Shown here: positions 21,901 to 31,034 of the stretch, in pieces
Layout of the letters: each line of letters opens with the position of its first letter
Position numbering within the stretch: the stretch's first letter is position 1
DNA from: Pleurodeles waltl
Lineage: Eukaryota; Chordata; Amphibia; Caudata; Salamandridae
Length of the DNA: 64,000 bases
Assembly: GCF_031143425.1 (NCBI RefSeq)
Contig: NC_090446.1
Coordinates: forward strand, 1,021,593,066 to 1,021,657,065
Direction of reading: 5' to 3'
Position numbers and translations under genes: made by a program
Notes under the pieces: model-generated
The model's database searches: none
The model's input: only the letters and a program-made list of their open reading frames with translations
Told to the model about the DNA's origin: nothing

Positions 21901-22235
21901 GGTCTGCAACCGTCCATAACCCCAACCTCTTGCAAAAGACATGAAAGACTCTTATCTATAGTGAAGATATACTAAACGTAATGTAACATGACAATCTCCC
22001 AACTCCGACTCAAGTTTATAATTCATAGCATGATTATTAGTTTTGCTCTTTTTTGTATTTTTTATTTTCTCTCCTCTTTTCTCTCTTATGATCACAATTG
22101 GTTGTACTTCTTTATCATGATAGTACTGGTGTTGAGCCTATCCTGCACTGTAACAATGTAAGTCTCAGTAACAACCAGGTTCAGTTGTTCACAACGGTTT
22201 GTTGAGTTTTGTAATGTCTGCACGAAATTCAACAC

Positions 22236-22265
22236 AATAAAAACAGGTTTGACAAAAAAAAAAAA
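22236..22265 (+). terminator. L1 polyadenylation signal and poly(A) tail
   Basis: AATAAA at 22236-22241, 12 bases before an uninterrupted run of 12 A (22254-22265). It marks the 3' end of the plus-strand L1; Gypsy RNase H sequence on the opposite strand begins immediately after. Confidence 0.85.
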
Positions 22266-23500
22266 CACCGGAGCACACGTGCATTAGTATCCTTATGCCA
22301 ACCAGGTTAGGGGAGCATGATCCGTGAGTAAAGTAAAGGGACGGCCTGCTAAATAATATCTCAGAGATTCAATAGCCCATTTAATCGCGAGACATTCCTT
22401 CTCAAGGGTGGGATACTGCTTCTCGCGGGGTAAGAGTTTCCTGCTAAGGTATACAATGGGATGATAGAGTCCCTTCTCATCCCTTTGGGACAGAACTGCT
22501 CCTATCCCATGATCGGAGGCATCTGTTTGAACCTGAAAGGGTTTCTGAAAATCAGGACAATGTAGTACCGGCTCGGTTGTCAGGAGGTGTTTCAGTCGAA
22601 CAAACTGTTCCTTTTTGACATCTGTGAGATGGGTGAACGGATTGGGTCTGTTCTTTTCCAGTAGGGCAGTGAGGGGAGCTCCGAAAAATGGGGGATGAAT
22701 CGTCTATAATATCCTACCATCCCTAAAAAAAGCCCTGACATCTTTTTTCCATCGGGGGAAAGGAATTTGTGTGATAGCGTGGACCTTTTCTAACTGGGGT
22801 TTCACCATTCCATGCCCTATCACATATCCTAGGTAGTTAATGTTATCTTGTCCTAATTTGCATTTTTCTGGATTTGCTGTAAGGCCCGCCTCTCTGAGGG
22901 CGTGTAAAATACTTGTTATATGGGAAGTATGGTCTTCCCAGGTCATACTAGAGATAACAATGTCATCTAAGTAGGCAGCTGCATACTCCTGAAGAGAATG
23001 CAGCATCATATTGATCAGTAGTTGGAAGGTGGCAGGTGCACCATGTAAACCAAATGGAAGGACAGTAAACTGGTATAAACCCGATGGTGTTGCAAATGCT
23101 ATTTTTTCTTTGTCATCCTCCTTAAGAGGAATCTGCCAATAACCCATTAGTTAAGTCTAACGTGGTCATATATTGTGCCTTCCCCAACCGTTCGAGTAAG
23201 TCATCAATTCTAGGCATGGGATACGTGTCAAAGTGCGAGAGTGCATTTACTTGTCTGAAGTCAATACAAAACCTGATAGACCCGTCTGGTTTTGGGACTA
23301 AAACTATGCGTGAGCACCAAGGACTAGAAGAGGGTTCAATAATCCCTGCCTGTAGCATTTCCTTCACTTCCTTCTCTACCATCTGTCGTCTGGTCTCAGG
23401 TATCCGATAAGGCCTTTGTCATGACACTCTGTCACCTATGGTACGGATATGATGTTTTATTAAGTGGGTCCTTCCTGGGGTTTTTGAAAAGACATCGAGG
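22266..23500 (-). pseudogene. Gypsy RT and RNase H, truncated by L1
   Basis: Read downward from 23500: the pre-RT linker (RQRPYRIPETRRQMVEKEV), RT blocks SPWCSRIVLVPKPDG, FCIDFRQVNALSHFDTYPMP, TTLDLT, a frameshift near 23140, GYWQIPLKEDDKEKIAFAT, TVLPFGLHGAPATFQ and the catalytic YLDD (AAYLDDIVISS). RNase H follows after another frameshift at about 22700, with QTDASDHGIGAVLSQ, YPTLEKECLAIKWAIESL and LLTDHAPLTWL. It is cut at 22266 just after the NARVLR segment, so its last part is lost or displaced. The frame upstream leads back into the integrase C-terminus, which fixes the unusual domain order. Confidence 0.88.
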
Positions 23501-23599
23501 TTAGAACTGACTGTATTGTATGACTGGGAACACTGGGAGGGAGAGAAACACCAAACTGGGGCATAAGTGTCTCTTTGTCTTATCTTGTCTCCATGGGAT

Positions 23600-24800
23600 A
23601 TAGGGGCATGTTGGGTTCAGACCCGGTGGAAATATAAAGATTACTGTTAGATTCATCGGAATCATGCCATAATTTCAAGAGATTGATGTGATATATCAGC
23701 TCTCTTCCTGACCCGGTAGCTATTTCAATTTTGTATGTTACTGGAGTAACCTTTTCAAGTACAGTTTAGGGTCCTTGCCAATGGGCGAGTAATTTATTCT
23801 CTGTCGTTGGCAGTAGAACTAATACTTTTTGTCCTACTGCTAATATTCGGGATCTGCTCCGAGTATCATAATAGGCTTTCTGTCTTTCTTGGGCTTCTTT
23901 CAAGCATCTACGGGTGTCCTCCCAAGTTGTGTGTAAATTTTCCTTTAGGTCCCTAGTGTAGGTTAGAACATCTTTGATTTCTTCCTCTGTCTCTTCCCAC
24001 TGTTCTGCTAACATGTCTAATAAGGTACGGGGTTGCCTTCCAAAGAGAAGCTCAAAGGGGCTGTGTCCAGTGGATGATTGTACATGGGTACTTAGGGCAT
24101 ATAGAACTAGGGGCAGATTTTTTCCCAATTCTTCCCGGAGTCATTAATAATCTTGCGTAAGAGGTTCTTGATAGTTTTGTTATAGGGCTCAACAAGACCA
24201 TCGGTTTGGGTATGATATACTGATGTCCGAATCTGTTGAACTCCTAGTGCCTGACACACTTCGGACATCAGTCGGGGCATAAAAGGAGTCCCTTGGTCCG
24301 TAAGAATCTCTTTGGGGAACTCTAGAAAAAAACTCTATCGTAGCTTGTGCTATGGTTTTTATGATCATACTAGCTGATGGAATGGCCTCGGGATACCAGG
24401 TAGCGTAGTCCACTAATACTAAGAGGTATTGATGTCCCTTTACAGATGGAATTAAGAGACCCACCAGATCCATGCCAACCCTTGTGAAGGGAACTTCTAT
24501 TATGGGAAGGGGATAGAGGGGAGCTTTAGGATTGGTGGAGGGGTTTATCAATTGACACTTGGGACATGACTGACAATGTTTCCGGATATTGCCGTACACT
24601 CCTGGCCAATAGAATCTATTGATATTGGATTCCTCTGTTTTTTTCCCTTCCTAAATGTCCTTCACCGCTATCTCCATGTGCTAAATGGAGCACCTGTTCT
24701 CTGTATTCCTGGGGAATCACCAACTGAGTGCCCTGGTTGTTGGAGGTGGGACAAACTCAATACAATAACTAATTTGTGAGTTGGAAAGTGGGACCCTCTG
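23600..24800 (-). pseudogene. Gypsy integrase, upstream of RT
   Basis: From about 24650 downward: zinc-finger end (HCQSCPKCQ), then the core with VGMDLVG (first catalytic Asp), a frameshift near 24330, LTDQGTPFMPRL (second Asp) and GLVEPYNKTIKNLL (Glu), then HSPFELLFGRQPRTLLDML and the C-terminal VLVLLPTTENKLLAHWQGP and VTPVTYKIEI segments. All three catalytic acids can be read, but not in one frame. Role: insertion of the cDNA. The protein runs on directly, after a short linker, into the RT at 23400, so integrase comes before RT in the sense direction. Confidence 0.88.
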
Positions 24801-25075
24801 AATGGTTGTCAGAAGACAAGGCTATCGCCAGGCATTTTTCAGTGTTGGATCTTCTCTTTGTGACTGCCGGAATTGTCCAGCAACGGACATGATGGTCTTC
24901 GGAAGCCCTTGCAGAGGTGGTACTGTTCTAGTAAGGTCTCTTTGAAACTGGTGCTTTTGTTCTTGCTTTTGGGATCTAGTGAGCCTCACTTTTGGGCTGC
25001 TTTCCTCTGTGTCGGACTATACAAATGGAGCCTACCTCCACCAGGAATCTGCAAGATTATTCTGATTTAGTGGCT

Positions 25076-25400
25076 CTAACAGTTCCGGGAAAGATTCATA
25101 GTCAGTCCCCAAAATGAGAGGCACTCTTCTTGTCCCCTCCAATTGATATGTATGGTTGCGACAGGGTATATTTTCCTGTCTCCATGTACACAGGTGATCA
25201 ACACGTGGGTGTTAAGGACCCATTGGTCTGGTTGAACATATGCTTGTTTAATCACGCTTTGACTACAACTGGAATCGATGAGTGTTAGTCTCTTTTCTTT
25301 ATTCACCAACATAGTGGTTGTATACCTCGTCATGGTTTGTCCTAATGATAGGACCCGTCCCTTGGTCAAACCTATTTCCATGGGTTCATCGTACTCTCAT
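25076..25400 (-). pseudogene. Gypsy aspartic protease region
   Basis: The frame at 25381-25076 reads RLTLIDSSCSQSVIKQAYV, matching the retroviral-type protease active-site segment (LIDSGCSQS in intact relatives). The active-site glycine is changed to serine here. The second half (HVLITCVHGDRKIYPVATIHI) fits the flap and following strands. It follows directly on the gag zinc knuckle and precedes the integrase region, as expected for a gag-pol polyprotein. Confidence 0.7.
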
Positions 25401-26294
25401 TTGAGAGGACAATTTCTAGCTATGAGCCCCCATTCGGCACAGTGAATTGGGGCCCCATTGGGAGTTCTTTTGAAAAGTTACGAGGGCTACTGGGTTTATC
25501 TGTGCTGGGACCTGGTAAAGATTTGGTAAAGAATGGTTTTGGATTAGGTGCCCGGGTTGGTACCGTTAGGGATTTAACATGGAAACCTCTAAACTCGGGA
25601 GCTCGGTGGAATGCACATGCCAGTTCAATAGCGGTGTTATTAGCGAGACCCTTGTCGAGGGTGGTAGGGCATCTAGGTATTGTTCTAGTACCACTGTTTC
25701 AAACATGTCTAGTTTGGAGGATTCAGTTGGATTTAACCATTTTCCAGCAGCATAACGTACCCTGTAATAGAGGGTGAGGGGATTCTCCTGATGTGCCCAC
25801 TTTGTCTGCCGGAACCACAGTCGGTAGCTCTCTTGATCAAGAACTACTCATTCAAGAATTGCCTTCTTGATCTCCGTATATGGAGTTACACAGATGGGAT
25901 TTACCGCCTGATAGGCAGCCTGCAGATTACCAGTAAGTAAGGGCGCGATGTATTGTCCCTATCTATCCGCAGGCCAATTGGCAGAGCTAGCAACTCGCTC
26001 AAAATTCGTAAAGAATGAGTTGGGGTCTTCGTTTTCTTGGTATTTCTGCAGGACGCCACTAGGGACAGTGGGGTGTACCCTGCTGCTTGCTATGGTCTCA
26101 GTTAGTTTTCCAATGGCCGTTTCATGTACTAACTGGTTATTAGCGATGATCGTCACTTGACTTTTTAAGGCTGTTTGTACTGCCACCTGTTCTTCCTTTG
26201 CCTTCTTTAGTTGTTCCTCCTAGACTAGCTGCAAATGTCTATGCCCTTCCTCTAGTTGGGCAATCATGTCTGCCAATGTAGGTTTCTCCTCCAT
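25385..26294 (-). pseudogene. Gypsy gag
   Basis: Starts at an ATG at 26294-26292, 37 nt downstream of the primer-binding site, and reads MEEKPTLADMIAQLEEGHRH, then after a stop EEQLKKAKEEQVAVQTALKS and NEDPNSFFTNFERVASSANW, the conserved start of the Gypsy capsid domain. The end, near 25400-25440, carries a degenerate CCHC knuckle (HCAEWGLIARNCPL). Several stops and frameshifts lie between. Role: capsid and RNA binding. Confidence 0.75.
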
Positions 26295-26330
26295 TGCATG
26301 TACCTGTTGGTGAGAAAGGAGCCGCTAAAA

Positions 26331-26347
26331 TCCCACTTCTGACACCA
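26331..26347 (-). promoter_or_regulatory. Primer-binding site of the Gypsy element
   Basis: In the element's sense the 5' LTR ends CCTGTCACA, then one G, then TGGTGTCAGAAGTGGGA. The TGG start complements the CCA end of a tRNA, and this stretch is a familiar primer site of vertebrate Gypsy elements. It fixes the right-hand LTR as the 5' LTR and the element as minus strand. Confidence 0.8.
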
Positions 26348-26348
26348 C

Positions 26349-26939
26349 TGTGACAGGGTCAGAGTAATGGAGGCTCACAGGCGATACTGTGGTGTATGAC
26401 GTTTATTAGTTTGACCTAAGTAGGTAACAGTTTTTTCCTCGTTCTACAATTCCTTTCTTCTTCTTTTCCTCTCTCTTTCTCTTTCTTTTCTTCTCTTTGT
26501 TCTCGTACGGTTTTCATCCTCTTTGCTCTTCTTTCCCCAGGTGGTGACTCAGGAGGTGCATGGAAGGAAAGAAGAATACATAAATGGTAGTTTAGAAGGT
26601 ATGTATTACTACTGATATGTTTTCTCTTTCTCTCCCTTTTGTCTGGTCTGTCCCTTTCTTCCCCTCTTTGGGTTTTCTTTTCTCTTTCTTGTTGGCTTTA
26701 TCTTTCACTTTTAGTGTTATTGTTTCCTTCCGGCTTCTTTCTTCTCTGTCTCTCTCTCTCTCTCTCTCTGCTTTTCTTTCTTCCTGGGTTCAGTAGTTTT
26801 ATGCTGTTCTTTCCTTTTTCCCTGGTTTTCTCTCTTGTTTTTATTTTCTTTCTCTCCTCTATACTTATTATCTTTTCCGTTTCTGCCACTTTGCAAATTA
26901 GTCTGCTCTGTCTTTCAGTCTCTTGGTGCCCGTGAGATA
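26349..26939 (-). repeat. Right (5') LTR of the Gypsy element, interrupted at 26939
   Basis: Starts TGTGACAGGGTCAGAG and matches 15867-16453 closely. Harbinger H2 enters at 26940; the remaining LTR end (GTGTGACA) is at 35517-35524. In sense the LTR therefore starts TGTCACACTATC and ends CCTGTCACA, a TG...CA pair of about 599 bp, close to the left LTR length. Confidence 0.8.
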
Positions 26940-27150
26940 GGGGGTCATTACAACATTGGCGGTAAAAGCCGCTTACCGCCGTGCAGAAGACCGCCAATAC
27001 ACAGCCGCGGCTGCGGAATTCCGCCACAGCTATTATGACCCACATCTCGGAACCCGCCGAAATTCAGACACCCACACAAGTCCGCCACACCAAAGGTCAG
27101 TGTAAATCTGGCGAAAACAAAACCTCCACTGTCACGCCAACAGAAACACG
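26940..27150. repeat. H2 left terminal and subterminal repeats
   Basis: After GGGGGTCATTACAACATTGG come many short inverted motifs GGCGGT and ACCGCC or CCGCCA (about ten in 200 bp), a CpG-rich pattern also present at the right end and in H3 and H4. Such subterminal arrays are plausible binding sites for the Myb-like partner; that is inference. Confidence 0.75.
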
Positions 27151-27328
27151 CCCATGCTATTACGACCCACGAATCCACGCGGCGGTCTTTCAACAGCGGT
27201 ATTCCATTGGCGGTACACACCGCCGCATTCAAAATACACACACATCTCCAAAACACCGCCACATTGGACAATTCAAAATACACACACCTGATACACATAC
27301 AAACAACACTCCCACACACCCAATTCAA

Positions 27329-27335
27329 TATAAAA
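27329..27335 (+). promoter_or_regulatory. TATA box of H2 gene A
   Basis: TATAAAA stands about 210 bp before the gene A ATG, inside a stretch almost free of G on plus. H3 has the same box in the same context (45686-45692), so it is conserved between copies. Confidence 0.55.
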
Positions 27336-27545
27336 CCCACACCCACAACACCCACAAACCCCTACGACCACAAGTCACGACCGAAGGCCAGAGAGACAGA
27401 GAGCACAGCAACAGAGAACCCCACCACACAGAGGCACACAACACCATCACCCATATAACATTACGCGCACAATACACCGCACACCACTACACATTACCAC
27501 ACACATCAACACTGACACCACCCCACACATCACCCAAATCACCCC

Positions 27546-29060
27546 ATGTCATGCCAAAGACACCCCCGGTTTTCCGAGGAGGAGCTCTGGGTCATGGTGG
27601 AGGAAATTCTACATGTAGAGCCACAGCTATTTGGCTCACAGGTACAGCATACATCCATAGCCAGGAAGATGGAGCTATGGCGCAGAATAGTCGACAGGGT
27701 CAACGCTGTGGGACAGCACCCAAGAAATCGGGAGGACATCAGGAAGAGGTGGAACGACCTACGGGGGAAGGTGCGTTCAGTGGTCTCCAGGCACAATATT
27801 GCGGTTCAGCGGACTGGCGGCGGACCCCCACCTCCTCCCCCACAACTAACAACATGGGAGGAGCAAGTCATGACCATCATGCATCCAGAGGGCCTCGGAG
27901 GAGTCGGTGGAGGAATGGACACTGGTAAGTCATATCTTAACTATCATATCCCCCACCCTACCTGCATGCCATCACACACCCCCACCCTCGCCCCCTCCCC
28001 TATCACTCCAACTCCTCACTAATGTACTAATAACACAAACCACACATCCCAACACCAAGCCCTGCATGACACAACTAAGCATGGTCACCCCTCACCAAAG
28101 CATGCTCACTGCACATACCCATAACAACCCCCTAACTATCATCACACAAACCCACACACAGGAATGTTTGCACTGGGGTACACAAACACCCACCCATTGC
28201 ACACCATTACACACACACATACAATAATCATGCTCCTATATCCCTGCAGGACCACTAAGGAACGTCACCACACAGGAGGGTCCAGACATCTCCACTCCAC
28301 CCACAGAAGAGGCCCACAGTGACGACAGCAGCTCTGCTGATGACCAGCCTGGACCATCGTGGGCCTCGGGACAGTCGATTCCCCTTGCACAGGCACAGCC
28401 CAACAACGACCTTCCACCCTCTGGTAACACCAGCACAGCACCCACCCAGCGGGCCCATACCTCAGTTCCCAGGACACGTCAATAAGCGGTGTGTCCACCA
28501 CTACAGGGCACCCAGAATAACCCACCACCCCAACAAGAACAGGGACCTGGGGGCAGTGGTAGTGGGCACACGGTCCAGGGGACAGAGGCACAAGAACACA
28601 GGGGAACTGGGAGGGCAGCTGTGCGACAAGGGGCGGACAGGCCAAGGGAACCCACTCTCCACGAGGCCCTCTCCTCCATCATGGGAGCATACTACCACTC
28701 CCAGGAGACAATGGCGACGGTCCTGGCCAAGTTTCAGGAGACCCAGCGCCTGCAGGACGAACTGTATTTGGGGTTCAGGGAGGAGCTCAGGACCATCAGC
28801 TCCGCCCTGGGCACCATCGTTGGGGTGCTAAGGACATACAAAAAACCATGATGGACACCGTGGCACTCCAAGGGGCCCCTGACACTAGCATGGACGATGA
28901 ACTGCCCACCACCTCTGCCGGTGCTAGTGGACAGGACGCCCCGCCACAGGACCACCACACCAGCACCACGCCCCCTGCAGGCGGACAACCACCACGCAAG
29001 CGGTCCCTGAGATCCAGGAACAGGACAGAGCAAGATGGCAAGACCCCCGCCAGGCAATGA
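27546..29060 (+). pseudogene. Gene A of H2: Myb/SANT-like protein, two exons
   Basis: Exon 1 (27546-27924) encodes a trihelix Myb/SANT domain: RHPRFSEEELWVMVEEIL, KMELWRRIVDRVNAVGQ and EDIRKRWNDLRGKVRSVV, with the tryptophans of the fold, then a proline-rich linker and WEEQVMTIMHPEG. The donor GTAAGT at 27925 joins an acceptor CCCTGCAG at 28249 in the right phase. Exon 2 (28250-29060) gives an acidic serine-rich stretch, a helix ending GFREELRTISSALGTIVGVL, and a basic tail (PPRKRSLRSRNRT) that looks like a nuclear signal. Damage: TAA at 28483-28485 where H3 has TCA, and a frameshift near 28845. By family knowledge it would bind the element ends and help bring the transposase to the nucleus. 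Confidence 0.82.
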
Positions 29061-29247
29061 GACCACCCTGATTGTCCTCCCACTGTCCCACTTTGTTACC
29101 CTGTCCATACTTAAACTGCCCCAGCTCCACTTCCTATGCCCATATGGGCAGTGCACCTGTGTGACCAATAGAATGGACTCTGCCATGGACATTCCTCCAC
29201 CGTCCCCCATCACCATTTTACAACCCCCCTCCATTTTTGAGCACTTA

Positions 29248-29253
29248 AATAAA
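29248..29253 (+). terminator. Polyadenylation signal of H2 gene A
   Basis: AATAAA, 188 bp after the gene A stop. H3 has the equivalent signal at 47602-47607. The convergent transposase gene ends 290 bp further on. Confidence 0.6.
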
Positions 29254-29541
29254 CACCCTTGAACCACAAAACAATCTTGAGTCAGTCTGTGAGTTGGTTA
29301 ATTTGTATAATCAATGACAGTGTCAAAATGTGTTCCCAATTGTAAAGCCAACATACCTATGTCACACATCACAAGTCCTTGAAGGATGCAAGCAGATGAC
29401 ACACGTTGGTAACCACACCTGTGAAACCATAATGGAAAGGTACAACTCAGTGACCAAATACTGCTATTAAGTAACAGACAGGATAGAGGTAGAAGTGTGA
29501 AAGTGAATGTAACGTGAAAAAAAGTTTTTCTCACCTGTGTG

Positions 29542-30577
29542 TCACTGGAAACATTGATGTATGACTGACTCCCTGTTGTCGTTGTCTTCTTCCTCAGCTA
29601 CCTCCTCATCACTGTCCACAGGCTCCACAGCTGCCACAACACCGTCATCTGGACCATCCCCCTGCAGAAAAGGCACCTGGCATCGCAATGCAAGATTGTG
29701 AAGCATCGAGCAGGCAATGATGATCTGGCACACCTTCTTCGGTGAGTAGAATAGGGAACCACCTGTCATATGGAGGCACCTGAACCTGGCCTTCCGGAGG
29801 CCGAAGGTGCGTTCGATCACCCTCCTAGTCCACCCATGGGCCTCATTGTAGCGTTCCTCTGCCCTGGTCCTGGGATTCCTCACTGGGGTCAATAGCCAGG
29901 ACAGGTTGGGGTAACCAGAGTCTCCTAATAGCCACACCCGGTGCCTCTGGAGCTGACCCATCATATAAGGAATGCTGCTATTCCGCAGGATGTAGGCGTC
30001 ATGCACTGAGCCAGGAAACATAGCATTTACCTGAGAGATGTACTGGTCTGCCAAACATACCATCTGTACATTCATGGAATGATAACTCTTCCGGTTCCTG
30101 TACACCTGTTCACTCCTGTGGGGGGGGACCAGAGCTACCTGGGTCCCATCAATAGCACCTATGATGTTGGGGATATGTCCAAGGGCATAGAAGTCACCTT
30201 TCACTTTAGCCAAATCTTCCACCTCAGGGAAAATGATGTATCTCCTTGCGTGTTTCAGCAGGGCAGACAACACTCTGGACAGCACATTGGAAAACATAGG
30301 CTGGGACATCCCTGATGCCATGGCCACTGTTGTCTGTAAAGACCCACTTGCAAGAAAATGGAGCACTGACAGCACCTGCATGTCAGGGGGGATTCCAGTG
30401 GGATGGCGGATTGGTGACATCAGGTCTGGCTCCAACTGGGTACATAGTTCATGGATAGTGGCACAGTCAAACCTGTAGGTGACGATTAAATGTCGCTCCT
30501 CCATTGTCAACAGGTCCACCAGCAGTTGGTACACCGGAGGATTCCGCCATCTTCTCAATTGTCCCAAATGACGGTGC
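29542..30577 (-). CDS. HARBI1-like: Harbinger transposase of H2, main exon
   Basis: An uninterrupted 345-codon frame. Catalytic acids of the DDE nuclease: GAIDGTQVAL (Asp), LLGDSGYPN (Asp) and VIERTFG (Glu). The N-terminal part has the basic LRRWRNPPVYQLLVDLL and a helix-turn-helix-like segment; the end is acidic (DSDEEVAEEEDNDNRE). The exon starts after a TTGCCCTTCCTAG acceptor at 30578-30580; between the acceptor and the conserved core there is no ATG until LLTM, so a 5' exon is needed. The 83-nt exon at 35103-35185 fits in phase, giving about 372 residues, a normal length for the family. This is the best preserved Harbinger gene in the window. In the family it excises and inserts the element, with a TWA target. 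Confidence 0.92.
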
Positions 30578-30719
30578 CTAGGAAGGGCAACAGCGATCAC
30601 AGAGTCAACTTTTTTCCAGGTATGTACCCACAGTTACACAGAACATGACACAAAACCCTTCCTGTATGTGTGTTGAGTGTAGGCCTAGCTATGTGTGACG
30701 CAGAAGTAAATGAAGCCAT

Positions 30720-31034
30720 GTGGACCCCTGAAATGGCGGCTGCCTGACCTCTAAACTGGGACAATGGGAATGTGAGGTCACTGCGCTGGCGTTGTACACC
30801 GTCGCGGTAGGCGGTCGTAGCCTGCAGCGCAATGCTGCATTGGTTAACATTGGACCCTATGGGTCCCAGGAGCCAATGAACAAGTGCGCCGCCGGTGATG
30901 ATACGCACCGCCGCGGACGTCACCGCCGCGGACGTCGCCGCCATTTTCTATCTGTTCAATCACTAGATACCTGATCTTCGACAGGAGAGGACCTACACTG
31001 CAAGTGCTGCTGTGACCTCGGTCTGGAAGCGACG
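30720..31034 (+). promoter_or_regulatory. CpG-rich promoter region before H2 gene B
   Basis: The stretch 30880-30945 contains two GCGGACGTC boxes (CRE-like core GACGTC) and GCCGCCATTTTC, a YY1-like site, about 95-150 bp before the gene B ATG. Another YY1-like AAATGGCGGC lies at 30732. H3 keeps part of this layout (49225-49310). It lies only 140-460 bp from the transposase main exon. Confidence 0.4.

Larger units (their letters stand above)
16461..22265 (+). mobile_element. L1 element, plus strand, with RT core deleted
   Basis: GC-rich presumptive 5' UTR (about 16500-17800), a broken ORF1 (17814-18830), a broken ORF2 (19200-21900), an AATAAA at 22236-22241 and a terminal poly(A) at 22254-22265. 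The insertion lies in the RNase H region of the Gypsy element, whose sequence resumes at 22266. I found no copy of the right flank (CACCGGAGCACACG) at the 5' side, so the 5' boundary is uncertain and may involve a deletion. Between the endonuclease linker and the C-terminal domain, near 20470, the whole RT core is missing, so this copy could not move itself. Confidence 0.75.

Noticed and set aside
26981..27928. 315-codon frame through the start of H2
   Set aside because: It runs out of frame with the well-supported Myb/SANT exon and consists of C/A-rich upstream sequence.
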